The translations under genes and the position numbers were made by a program. The notes under the pieces were generated by a model. That model saw only the letters and a list, made by a program, of their open reading frames with translations. It was not told the DNA's origin and did no database searches. This document shows, piece after piece, positions 9,732 through 16,165 of a stretch of 52,062 nucleotides of DNA. How positions within the stretch are numbered: position 1 is the first letter of the stretch; every line of letters starts with the position of its first letter. Origin of the DNA: an uncultured Prevotella sp. (GTDB lineage Bacteria > Bacteroidota > Bacteroidia > Bacteroidales > Bacteroidaceae); NCBI GenBank assembly GCA_900543585.1, contig UQRP01000017.1:1-52062 (forward strand), read 5' to 3'.

Positions 9732-9755
9732 CGTTTTTAGTTTTCTTTTCGGCTG

Positions 9756-9763
9756 CAAAGTTA
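9756..9763 (-). promoter_or_regulatory. Bacteroidetes -7 box of the glucan operon
   Basis: The minus strand reads TAACTTTG, a perfect TAnnTTTG -7 box, 24 bp ahead of the GH16 ATG. No clear TTTG -33 element is found about 20 bp further upstream, which fits a promoter that depends on an activator bound to the direct repeat at 9785-9821. Confidence 0.7.
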
Positions 9764-9784
9764 GCCTGGAAAAGCCTTTCGGTG

Positions 9785-9821
9785 GGTTTGATAGCTGACA
9801 GAATAGGTTTGAATGCTGACA
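9785..9821 (-). promoter_or_regulatory. 16-bp direct repeat, period 21 bp: candidate HTCS/AraC operator
   Basis: GGTTTGATAGCTGACA (9785-9800) recurs as GGTTTGAATGCTGACA (9806-9821), with 14 of 16 bases identical and a 21-bp period, two helical turns. It lies between the HTCS gene and the GH16 gene, starting 22 bp upstream of the -7 box, about -30 to -70 relative to the expected transcription start. AraC-family DNA-binding domains bind tandem direct half-sites, so this is where the HTCS should act. The repeat is seen in the sequence; the role is inferred. Confidence 0.65.
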
Positions 9822-9874
9822 AAAGAGGGTGGAAGAGAGGGCCTTCCGGACTTCAAACAGTTCTTCTGGCCTTC

Positions 9875-12800
9875 TTAGTTATTGTATTTGCTGGGCACTA
9901 TTCCGAAGTGCTTTTTGAAGAGCGTGCTGAAATATTTGACGTTTGTGAATCCCGTTTTTATAGAGACGTCGAGCACGGAGTCTCCAGTCTTCAGCAGCGC
10001 CGCAGCACGCTCCAGTCTGAGCAGTCGGATGAAATCTTGTGGTGACTGCCCGGTGAGCGTCTTCAGCCGTCCGTAGAAAAGCGTGCGACTCATCGCCATC
10101 TCCTGACACAGCCTGTCGATGGTGAAGGCGGTGTCGCTGAGATGCTCCATGACGAGCCTTGTCGCCTTGTCGACGAAAGCCTGGTCGTCGGGGTTCAGCT
10201 GTACAGCTTCCGGGGCGTTAGGTTCTTCTATCGGTGCTGCTGTGGCATTGGCAGACTTTTGAGCCAGCTCGGCCTCATTGTTGTTGTGAGTCTGTCCGGC
10301 CTCATTGTTGTCCGTATGCTGAGCTAACAGGAGGCTCTTGTGGAGATAGTATTTGCTCAGTCTGCGCCGGTTGGAGAGAATGGAGGCAATCTTCGTTTCG
10401 AGAATCTCTGTGTCGAAAGGTTTGGCGATGTAGTCGTCGGCGCCTTTCTGCAAGCCTTCTATCATAAAGTCCTTGGTGCCCTTGGCAGTGAGTAGGATGA
10501 CGGGCAGCCATGAGGTCTCATCGTTTTCTTTGATGCGTCGGCAGAGTTCGTCGCCCTGGATGCCTGGCATCATGATGTCAGAGACGACGATGTCGCAGAC
10601 GTTGTGGCTGAGGTAGTCCAAGGCCTCGGTGCCATCAGCCACGGTGACGACATGATAGCGCTTGCTGAAAGCCATGCGCATATACTGTCTCAGGTCACTG
10701 TTGTCGTCGACGAAGAGGATGGTGTCGCGGCTCTCGCCGTCGTCCATCTGATTGATGACGGGCTTCTGGTGTTCGGGCAGTGGCAGGACAACGGTGAAGG
10801 TGCTGCCCTTGCCCTCCTCGCTCTCCCATCTCAGTTCACCGCCGATACGGTTGACAAGGTCGCGGGTGATGTTCAGTCCCAAGCCATACCCTTTGCCCTT
10901 GGCGGCGTTGGTGGCACGGTAGAAGGCGGCGAAGAGTTTGCTGCGCTCGGCTTTGGGCACTCCCATGCCCGTGTCGGCGACGTCGAGATAGACATGGCGA
11001 CTTCCGGCACGGGCCCGAAGGGTGATGGTGCCGCCGGAGGGCGTGTATTTGATGGCGTTGGAGACGAGATTCTCAAAGATGATGTCGAGGATGGTCTGGT
11101 CGGAGATGAATGACATTGGATGGTCGGCAACGTCGGTGCTCAGCGTGATGCCGTTGTCAGAGGCCACCACCATGAACTTCTGAGCCACGGCCTGGATGTA
11201 AGCGGTGGCGTCGAGGAGCTGCGGATGGAAGTCATGGGCCTTCTGACTGGCTTTCTGGAAGTCGAGGAGCTGCGAAATCATTTTCATGAGTCGGTTGCCA
11301 TTCTCTGTTGCCATGTCAAGGAACTGACGGCTGCGGCTGCTCAGCCCTTGGTCGGCGGCAATGTCCTTCAGTGGTGCCAGAACAAGGGTCAGCGGCGTGC
11401 GGATGTTGTGGGCGGTGTTGACGAAGAAGTTGATTTTCTCCTGGTCGTAGCGCTGTTGCAGGCGGTTGCGGTAGTAATTCCACCCCATGTAGGCTATCCA
11501 CAGCAGCAGAGCCGTGTAGACCATCCATGCCCAGATGGTATTCCACCATGGCTGAGCGATGGTGATGAGCAGGGTCGTGGTGCCTAAGGTGCGGTGGTTG
11601 CTCTTGCTGGCACTTCTCACGTTGAGCACATAGCTGCCTGGCGGAATGTTGGCATAGCGCGCGACTTGCTGTCTAAAGAAAGGACTCCAATGCCGGTCGA
11701 AGCCTTCTAAATAGCACTGGTATACGATGTCGTTCTGGTAGCGATAGTTGATGCTCTCGAAGTGCACCATGAGGCTGTTGTGGTTGTGGTTGAGCCGCAC
11801 CTCTCCCTGCTGCATCATCTTGTAAAGCCTGCTATGCCATGTGCTGTCAGCTGTTATTCCCTCCACGTCGATGTCTGTGATTCGCAAGGGAGCCTTGTAG
11901 AAGATGCTGGCAGCCTGGTCGGGAGAGATGATGACGGCGCCTTGGTTGCTGCCGAAAATGAGGCGCCCGTCGCGGAGGGCTGTTGCTGCCTGCCGCTTGT
12001 ACTCGCACTCCAAACCCTTCATATAGTTGATGTTGACAATCTGTGAGCCATGCAGGCGGGCCAGCCCTCGGTCGGTGCCCATCCACAGGCTGTGGCGGTC
12101 GTCCCAGACCAGCGATGACACTACATTCGAGGGAAGACCCTGCGTAGTCGTCAGGTTGCGCACCTTTTGAGACCTCAGGTCGTAGTGGTAGATGCCGCCG
12201 CCGTCGGTGGCTATCCAGAGCTGGTGGCTGTTCTCGAAGCGCATGGCATTGATGAAGTAGTTGTAGTCAACATTGCTAAACTGCTCGGGATAGAAGAAGC
12301 GGAGGACGCGGGCCGAGCTTCTGTTGATGAGATAGGCACCGTGGGTGGTCCCTACGGCAATGGCGGTGTGGTCGGGCGACTCTACGATACATTGCACCTC
12401 TTTGATAGGGTATTCCTTGCGGCCAGCGGCAGAGAGGTGGACCAGTGGCCCGTCGAGGCATCCTATCCACAGCTCGCCGTGGCTGTCGGTGAGCAGGCTG
12501 TAGACGTAGTTGGTCTTGAGGTTGCCAAACGTGCTGGCATAGATTAAATGGCTGCTGCCGTCGGCGCTCACGGCGAAGATGCCATCGCCATAGGTAGCGG
12601 CGAGCATGGTGCCACCGTAGTTGGCAAGGCTGAGTACTACTTTATTGTATAATGTGTGGGTCCAGGACCGGGAGCGGCTGTGATAGATACTGATGCCGCG
12701 GTCGGTGGCATACCACCGGTTTCCGTTGCTGTCCTCGAAGATAAAGTTGACGCTGTTGTTCACAATGCTCTGGGTATTGAGATATTCGTGTCGGATGAAG

Positions 12801-13840
12801 ACGGGAGTGAGGCCGGTAGGCACGGCAAGGTCCACGCCACCCGAATAGGTCGTCACCCAGAGGTTGCCCCAGTGGTCGCGCAGCAGGCTGTAGACACCGT
12901 TGCCTTGCAGACTTGACAATGGGCTGCCGTCGGTGTTGAGCGTCTCAGCGGTCTGCTGCCTGCTGGGGTCGAAACTGTATACGCCAGCGCCGTCGATGCC
13001 AAAGAGCAGGGTGGAGCGGTTCCAGGGCAGGATGGCGCGCACCGGCATCAAGGGCAGATGCAGACCAGGCTGGGCGATGGGCGTGAAGGTGCGGTCGTCG
13101 ACAGCCATGACGCCATCGTGGAAGGTGCCGAGCCACAGACGATGGGCAGCCGCGTCGTCATAGGAGCAGAGCACTGGCCTTAGTGTCAGTATTTTGCTCA
13201 CCTTGTGGCGCCGTGCTATAAAGACGCCGTCGGCAGCTCCGATGATGATGCCTCTGGCAATTCTCCCTACATGTTGGACGTAATGTCCTTTGAGCAGGAG
13301 ATGTGGCTTGCCGCTGCCGTCAATGTGGCAGACGCCACGGTCGAGGGCTGCCCACAGACTGCCGTCGCTATCGCGGCATACCTCATTGAGGACCATAGTG
13401 CCGCCAAGAAGGTTGGGGAGGTCGTAGCGCTCGGTGAACATGTCCGTCACGGGGCTGTAGCTGTAGAGATGCCCATTATTGTCGTAGGCGAGGAGGCATC
13501 CGCGTATCTTGTAGAGCTTGATGACCATACCGCCGGCATCGCTGTATTGGTGCTGTCGTGGCAGCTGATAGCTCTTCACGGTAAGACCGTTGTAGCGGTC
13601 TACGCCGACCTTCGTGGCTATCCAGATAGCGCCGTCGTCGCCTTCGATAGCCGAGTAGGCGCGTGAGCTCGACAGTCCTTGGTCGGTATTGAGATTGGAT
13701 GTGAGGAAAGCACCAGAAATAGCAGGCAACTGAGACTGGCTCCAGCCGCCAAGGCAGTGGACGGCGGATAGCACCACCACGATGAGCAGGCGTAAGAAGC
13801 TGTTGCTATGTCGGTTTTCGAGGTTGTATCGTAGGGACAT
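9875..13840 (-). CDS. Hybrid two-component system sensor/regulator (HTCS), AraC-type output
   Basis: Single-protein sensor kinase, receiver and transcription factor of 1321 residues; start at ATG 13840 (MSLRYNLENRH) followed by a signal anchor. Periplasmic Reg_prop beta-propeller repeats occupy about 25-640 (repeated LWxGT..GL-type motifs), then a Y_Y_Y domain to about 760 and a transmembrane helix at about 770-790. The HisKA box FFVNTAHNIRTPL has phospho-His811. HATPase boxes follow (NAIKYTPSGG, DTGMGVP, KGYGLGL), then a receiver with DD..S and phospho-Asp1088 in VVSDIMMPG, and a C-terminal AraC double HTH (about 1220-1318). All catalytic residues are present. It probably binds an oligosaccharide in the periplasm and activates the adjacent operon on the same strand. 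Confidence 0.95.
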   Translation of the reverse strand: MSLRYNLENRHSNSFLRLLIVVVLSAVHCLGGWSQSQLPAISGAFLTSNLNTDQGLSSSRAYSAIEGDDGAIWIATKVGVDRYNGLTVKSYQLPRQHQYSDAGGMVIKLYKIRGCLLAYDNNGHLYSYSPVTDMFTERYDLPNLLGGTMVLNEVCRDSDGSLWAALDRGVCHIDGSGKPHLLLKGHYVQHVGRIARGIIIGAADGVFIARRHKVSKILTLRPVLCSYDDAAAHRLWLGTFHDGVMAVDDRTFTPIAQPGLHLPLMPVRAILPWNRSTLLFGIDGAGVYSFDPSRQQTAETLNTDGSPLSSLQGNGVYSLLRDHWGNLWVTTYSGGVDLAVPTGLTPVFIRHEYLNTQSIVNNSVNFIFEDSNGNRWYATDRGISIYHSRSRSWTHTLYNKVVLSLANYGGTMLAATYGDGIFAVSADGSSHLIYASTFGNLKTNYVYSLLTDSHGELWIGCLDGPLVHLSAAGRKEYPIKEVQCIVESPDHTAIAVGTTHGAYLINRSSARVLRFFYPEQFSNVDYNYFINAMRFENSHQLWIATDGGGIYHYDLRSQKVRNLTTTQGLPSNVVSSLVWDDRHSLWMGTDRGLARLHGSQIVNINYMKGLECEYKRQAATALRDGRLIFGSNQGAVIISPDQAASIFYKAPLRITDIDVEGITADSTWHSRLYKMMQQGEVRLNHNHNSLMVHFESINYRYQNDIVYQCYLEGFDRHWSPFFRQQVARYANIPPGSYVLNVRSASKSNHRTLGTTTLLITIAQPWWNTIWAWMVYTALLLWIAYMGWNYYRNRLQQRYDQEKINFFVNTAHNIRTPLTLVLAPLKDIAADQGLSSRSRQFLDMATENGNRLMKMISQLLDFQKASQKAHDFHPQLLDATAYIQAVAQKFMVVASDNGITLSTDVADHPMSFISDQTILDIIFENLVSNAIKYTPSGGTITLRARAGSRHVYLDVADTGMGVPKAERSKLFAAFYRATNAAKGKGYGLGLNITRDLVNRIGGELRWESEEGKGSTFTVVLPLPEHQKPVINQMDDGESRDTILFVDDNSDLRQYMRMAFSKRYHVVTVADGTEALDYLSHNVCDIVVSDIMMPGIQGDELCRRIKENDETSWLPVILLTAKGTKDFMIEGLQKGADDYIAKPFDTEILETKIASILSNRRRLSKYYLHKSLLLAQHTDNNEAGQTHNNNEAELAQKSANATAAPIEEPNAPEAVQLNPDDQAFVDKATRLVMEHLSDTAFTIDRLCQEMAMSRTLFYGRLKTLTGQSPQDFIRLLRLERAAALLKTGDSVLDVSIKTGFTNVKYFSTLFKKHFGIVPSKYNN

Positions 13841-13866
13841 CGTTATTCTTTTTAGGTTTGGTTTGG

Positions 13867-13874
13867 CAAAGATA
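13867..13874 (-). promoter_or_regulatory. -7 box of the HTCS gene
   Basis: The minus strand reads TATCTTTG, a perfect TAnnTTTG, 26 bp ahead of the HTCS ATG at 13840. It gives the regulator its own promoter, separate from the enzyme operon. Confidence 0.65.
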
Positions 13875-14001
13875 ACGATAAAAATCCAAATAGATGTGCC
13901 AAGCAGCGATAAACTGCACAAAAAAAACAGGGCCGCTTATATTGTCTTCCGCTTGTGAAGAAATGTTGAAGCGCATGAAACTGCCGAGATGACGTTGCCA
14001 T

Positions 14002-14054
14002 CAATTATTTCTGCCAAGGTAAAAACGGCGGAATGAGGCTGCCGGAAATAATTG
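14002..14054. other. 10-bp inverted repeat with 33-bp loop between HTCS and a small gene
   Basis: CAATTATTTC (14002-14011) and GAAATAATTG (14045-14054) are perfect reverse complements. They lie about 46 bp after the stop of the 88-residue gene and about 128 bp upstream of the HTCS -7 box. There is no U-run, so an intrinsic terminator is unlikely; a regulator site or mRNA stem is possible. The rest of 13875-14100 holds nothing I recognise. Confidence 0.3.
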
Positions 14055-14100
14055 GAGGGAGGATAAGACCGTGTTTCTACGTGGTTGCCACCGTCTAAGC

Positions 14101-14367
14101 TCAGTAATATCTGTTGGCAATATTCCGAATCATCGTGTGGTTGGGCACTACGGCACCTTTGTCGTTATGTGTGAGCAGGAGGCCGGGTGCATAGAAGTCG
14201 CAGCCACGGCAGTTGTCAGGGGTGTCGAAGACGTTGCAGGCCAGCTCGCGCTGAACGGCGAGGACGGTATTGGCGGGGAAGGAGGCGCGGTAGCGGATGT
14301 AGTCCCACACCAGATTTGTGAGGTCGTGGATATAGCTTTTGATATTCTTGTTGATTTTCATGTTCAT
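14101..14367 (-). CDS. Small conserved-looking hypothetical protein with three cysteines
   Basis: 88-residue protein of unknown function. Support for a real gene: the start has a ribosome-binding-like AGAAAGGA a few bases ahead of ATG 14367, and a perfect -7 box (14446-14453) lies upstream. The composition is sensible, with an amphipathic N-terminus (MNMKINKNIKSYIHDL) and a cysteine cluster CNVFDTPDNCRGC near residues 44-56. No signal peptide or membrane segment. The cysteines could bind a metal or form a small redox site, but no family is recognised. It lies on the same strand as the HTCS gene, separated by 260 bp that include the HTCS promoter, so it is probably monocistronic. Confidence 0.6.
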   Translation of the reverse strand: MNMKINKNIKSYIHDLTNLVWDYIRYRASFPANTVLAVQRELACNVFDTPDNCRGCDFYAPGLLLTHNDKGAVVPNHTMIRNIANRYY

Positions 14368-14445
14368 GTCGATTCCTTTCTGTTAGAGGTTGTCGTTTTA
14401 TATTGCACGTAAGCGAAACGGTTGTTTTTCTTACTTTATGCAATG

Positions 14446-14453
14446 CAAAGTTA
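14446..14453 (-). promoter_or_regulatory. -7 box of the 88-residue gene
   Basis: The minus strand reads TAACTTTG, a perfect TAnnTTTG, implying a leader of roughly 70 nt before ATG 14367. That is long compared with most leaders in this window. Confidence 0.6.
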
Positions 14454-14662
14454 GCCTATCGTCGGCAAATAGCATCTTTTCGGTCGAATCTTTAACGATG
14501 TTTACCGTATGATAGACAATTTATGTTATAACCGCGCGGAATAGGTTAATTTTGACATGACACCACACGCATGCCCTTGCTGAGCCACCTGCTGTTCTAC
14601 CTCACTGACGCTTGCCCGGGTATGCTTCGCTGACAACCCCCTGGTCAGCAGGCTCCGTTAAT

Positions 14663-14709
14663 AATTATTATAAAGCAATTATTATAAAGCAATAATTATA
14701 AAATAATAA
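14663..14709. repeat. 14-bp AT-rich tandem repeats abutting a promoter
   Basis: AATTATTATAAAGC occurs at 14663-14676 and again at 14677-14690, followed by a degenerate third copy (AATAATTATAAA). The array ends directly against the -7 box at 14711, so it occupies the -10 to -60 region of the ATPase promoter. Copy-number change would alter promoter spacing. Confidence 0.7.
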
Positions 14710-14710
14710 T

Positions 14711-14718
14711 TATCTTTG
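14711..14718 (+). promoter_or_regulatory. -7 box of the AAA ATPase gene
   Basis: TATCTTTG, a perfect TAnnTTTG, 23 bp ahead of the ATG at 14742. Confidence 0.65.
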
Positions 14719-14741
14719 CATCAGAATCAAATACGGAGTCC

Positions 14742-15866
14742 ATGAACAACAATCCTTTCGTACTCAAGAGCTATGTTTCCGATGAATTCTTTTGCGACCG
14801 GGCTGAGGAGACCCAACTCTTGAAGAAGCACATAGAGAATGGACGCAATGTCACGCTGACAGCACCGCGCCGTGTGGGTAAGACGGGCTTGATAGAACAT
14901 TTCTTCCATCAACCGGACATTTCGTCGCGTTATTATTGCATTCTTATCGATCTCTATGCTACCAAAGACTTGAACGAGATGGTGCAGGTCATGGGCAAGA
15001 GTATCTTGAGTGCCCTGACCTCCGCGGGCCGTAAAGCGGCACAAGCCTTCTTACAGTGCATCAAATCGCTCTATGCCGGTTTGACGATCGGCGACGACGG
15101 TCAGCCTGAGCTCCGGCTGGGCATGGGAGAGCTTGCAGACCCGGCCGTCACCATAGAGGAAATATTTGACTATATCGCCAAGTCGGATAAGCCGTGCATC
15201 ATTGCCATCGATGAGTTTCAGACCATAGCAGATTATCCGGAAGGCAAGGCCGAGGCATTGCTCCGCACTTATGTGCAGCATTGCAACAATGCGCAATTCA
15301 TCTTTTCAGGCAGTCAACGCACGATGATGAGCGAGATGTTTCTCAAACCGAACCGTCCCTTCTATCAGAGTACGACGATGATGAATATCGGTGTTCTTGA
15401 CAGAGACAAGTATGTTGACTTTGCATGCTCATTGTTTAATCGTAATGGAAGAACGCTAAAGCGGGAGACGGTGGAACAAGTCTATGACCGTTTCTCTGGC
15501 GTCACCTGGTATATCCAACGGACGATGAATGAGCTCTATGCTGATACACCTCAGGGCGCCACCTGTGCGCCGAGCATGATAGCTCCTGCTTTAGATGCTA
15601 TTCTCACGGCCAACAGTTTCACCTACGAATCCATCCTCTTCCAGTTGCCGGCAAGACAGAAGGACGTGCTGTTTGCTATCTGCAAAGCCGGAAAAGCCCA
15701 ACAGCCGACCTCATCGCGGTTTCTTACTACCTATCATCTGCCATCGGCGAGCAGTGTGCAGTCTGCTTTGCGTGGGCTGATAGACAAGGAGTTTGTCACG
15801 GACAATTTCGGCACTTATGAAGTTTATGACAAGTTCTTTGCCCTTTGGCTTAACAAGCGGTTATGA
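14742..15866 (+). CDS. Orphan AAA-type ATPase (archaeal-ATPase-like family)
   Basis: 374-residue P-loop ATPase of the group widespread in Bacteroidetes and archaea (PF01637-like). Walker A is APRRVGKT at 41-48, Walker B CIIAIDEFQ with Asp157 and Glu158, and a sensor-like FIFSGSQR follows about 35 residues later. The C-terminal 110 residues look like a winged-helix region (LFAICKAGKAQQPTSSRFLTTY in spaced form). No membrane segment or nuclease motif. Biological role is unknown for the family; members are often single genes near repeats. The ATG at 14742 follows a -7 box by 23 bp, and the 22-bp repeat array starts 57 nt after the stop. Confidence 0.85.
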   Translation: MNNNPFVLKSYVSDEFFCDRAEETQLLKKHIENGRNVTLTAPRRVGKTGLIEHFFHQPDISSRYYCILIDLYATKDLNEMVQVMGKSILSALTSAGRKAAQAFLQCIKSLYAGLTIGDDGQPELRLGMGELADPAVTIEEIFDYIAKSDKPCIIAIDEFQTIADYPEGKAEALLRTYVQHCNNAQFIFSGSQRTMMSEMFLKPNRPFYQSTTMMNIGVLDRDKYVDFACSLFNRNGRTLKRETVEQVYDRFSGVTWYIQRTMNELYADTPQGATCAPSMIAPALDAILTANSFTYESILFQLPARQKDVLFAICKAGKAQQPTSSRFLTTYHLPSASSVQSALRGLIDKEFVTDNFGTYEVYDKFFALWLNKRL

Positions 15867-15922
15867 AGGAGGCTTAGCGGGTCTTGTCAAGGTCTCTTTC
15901 GTCCATATAGTCTGATGTTCGC

Positions 15923-16048
15923 TGGCAAATGCCACGGAGTTCATTGGCAAATGCCACGGAGTTCATTGGCAAATGCCACGGAAATCACTGGCAAACGCCA
16001 CGGAGTTCATTGGCAAAAGCCACAGAGTTCGTTGGCATATGCCACGGA
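15923..16048. repeat. Six-unit 22-bp palindromic tandem array
   Basis: TGGCAAATGCC-type words begin at 15923, 15945, 15967, 15989, 16011 and 16033, an exact 22-bp period. The core of each unit is TGGCAAATGCCACGGA; variants are AAACG in unit 4, AAAAG with ACAGA in unit 5 and ATATG in unit 6. Each core is a near-palindrome (TGGCA-ww-TGCCA), so neighbouring units can pair. Because 22 is not a multiple of 3, all forward frames stay open and give spurious 22-residue peptide repeats; I do not call these genes. The array lies 57 nt after the ATPase stop and 105 bp before the next -7 box. A bipartite hairpin (CTTTGC-TTCGG-GCAAAG, flanked by TTTTTC and GAAAAA) follows at about 16064-16101. Confidence 0.9.
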
Positions 16049-16152
16049 AGATGCTTTCAGACCTTTTTCCTTTGCTTCGGGCAAAGACGGAGAAAAAGTT
16101 CGGTCGCTTCAAATGTTTCTAAAAGGAGTCGTGCTATTTGAAAACAAATTTA

Positions 16153-16160
16153 TACCTTTG
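16153..16160 (+). promoter_or_regulatory. -7 box only 5 bp ahead of an ATG
   Basis: TACCTTTG, a perfect TAnnTTTG, ends 5 bp before ATG 16166. The transcript would start at or just after the A of the start codon, so a leaderless or nearly leaderless mRNA is implied. Confidence 0.55.
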
Positions 16161-16165
16161 CACCC

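Larger units (their letters stand above)
14368..14741. other. 374-bp intergenic region with divergent promoters
   Basis: No credible gene. It contains the minus-strand -7 box at 14446-14453, a stretch at 14550-14660 rich in GCTGA/CAGC words without a clear perfect hairpin, AT-rich tandem repeats at 14663-14709, and the plus-strand -7 box at 14711-14718. Confidence 0.6.

Noticed and set aside
9822..9874. Terminator of the HTCS gene (GGAAG/CTTCC at about 9830-9846)
   Set aside because: Five base pairs, a 7-nt loop and no U-run on the minus strand.
14742..15866. Transposition or anti-phage ATPase assignment for the orphan AAA protein
   Set aside because: Only P-loop motifs and a possible winged helix are visible; no partner gene, terminal inverted repeats or nuclease domain supports either role.
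15923..16048. CRISPR array
   Set aside because: Units are contiguous at 22 bp with no variable spacers, and there are no cas genes.
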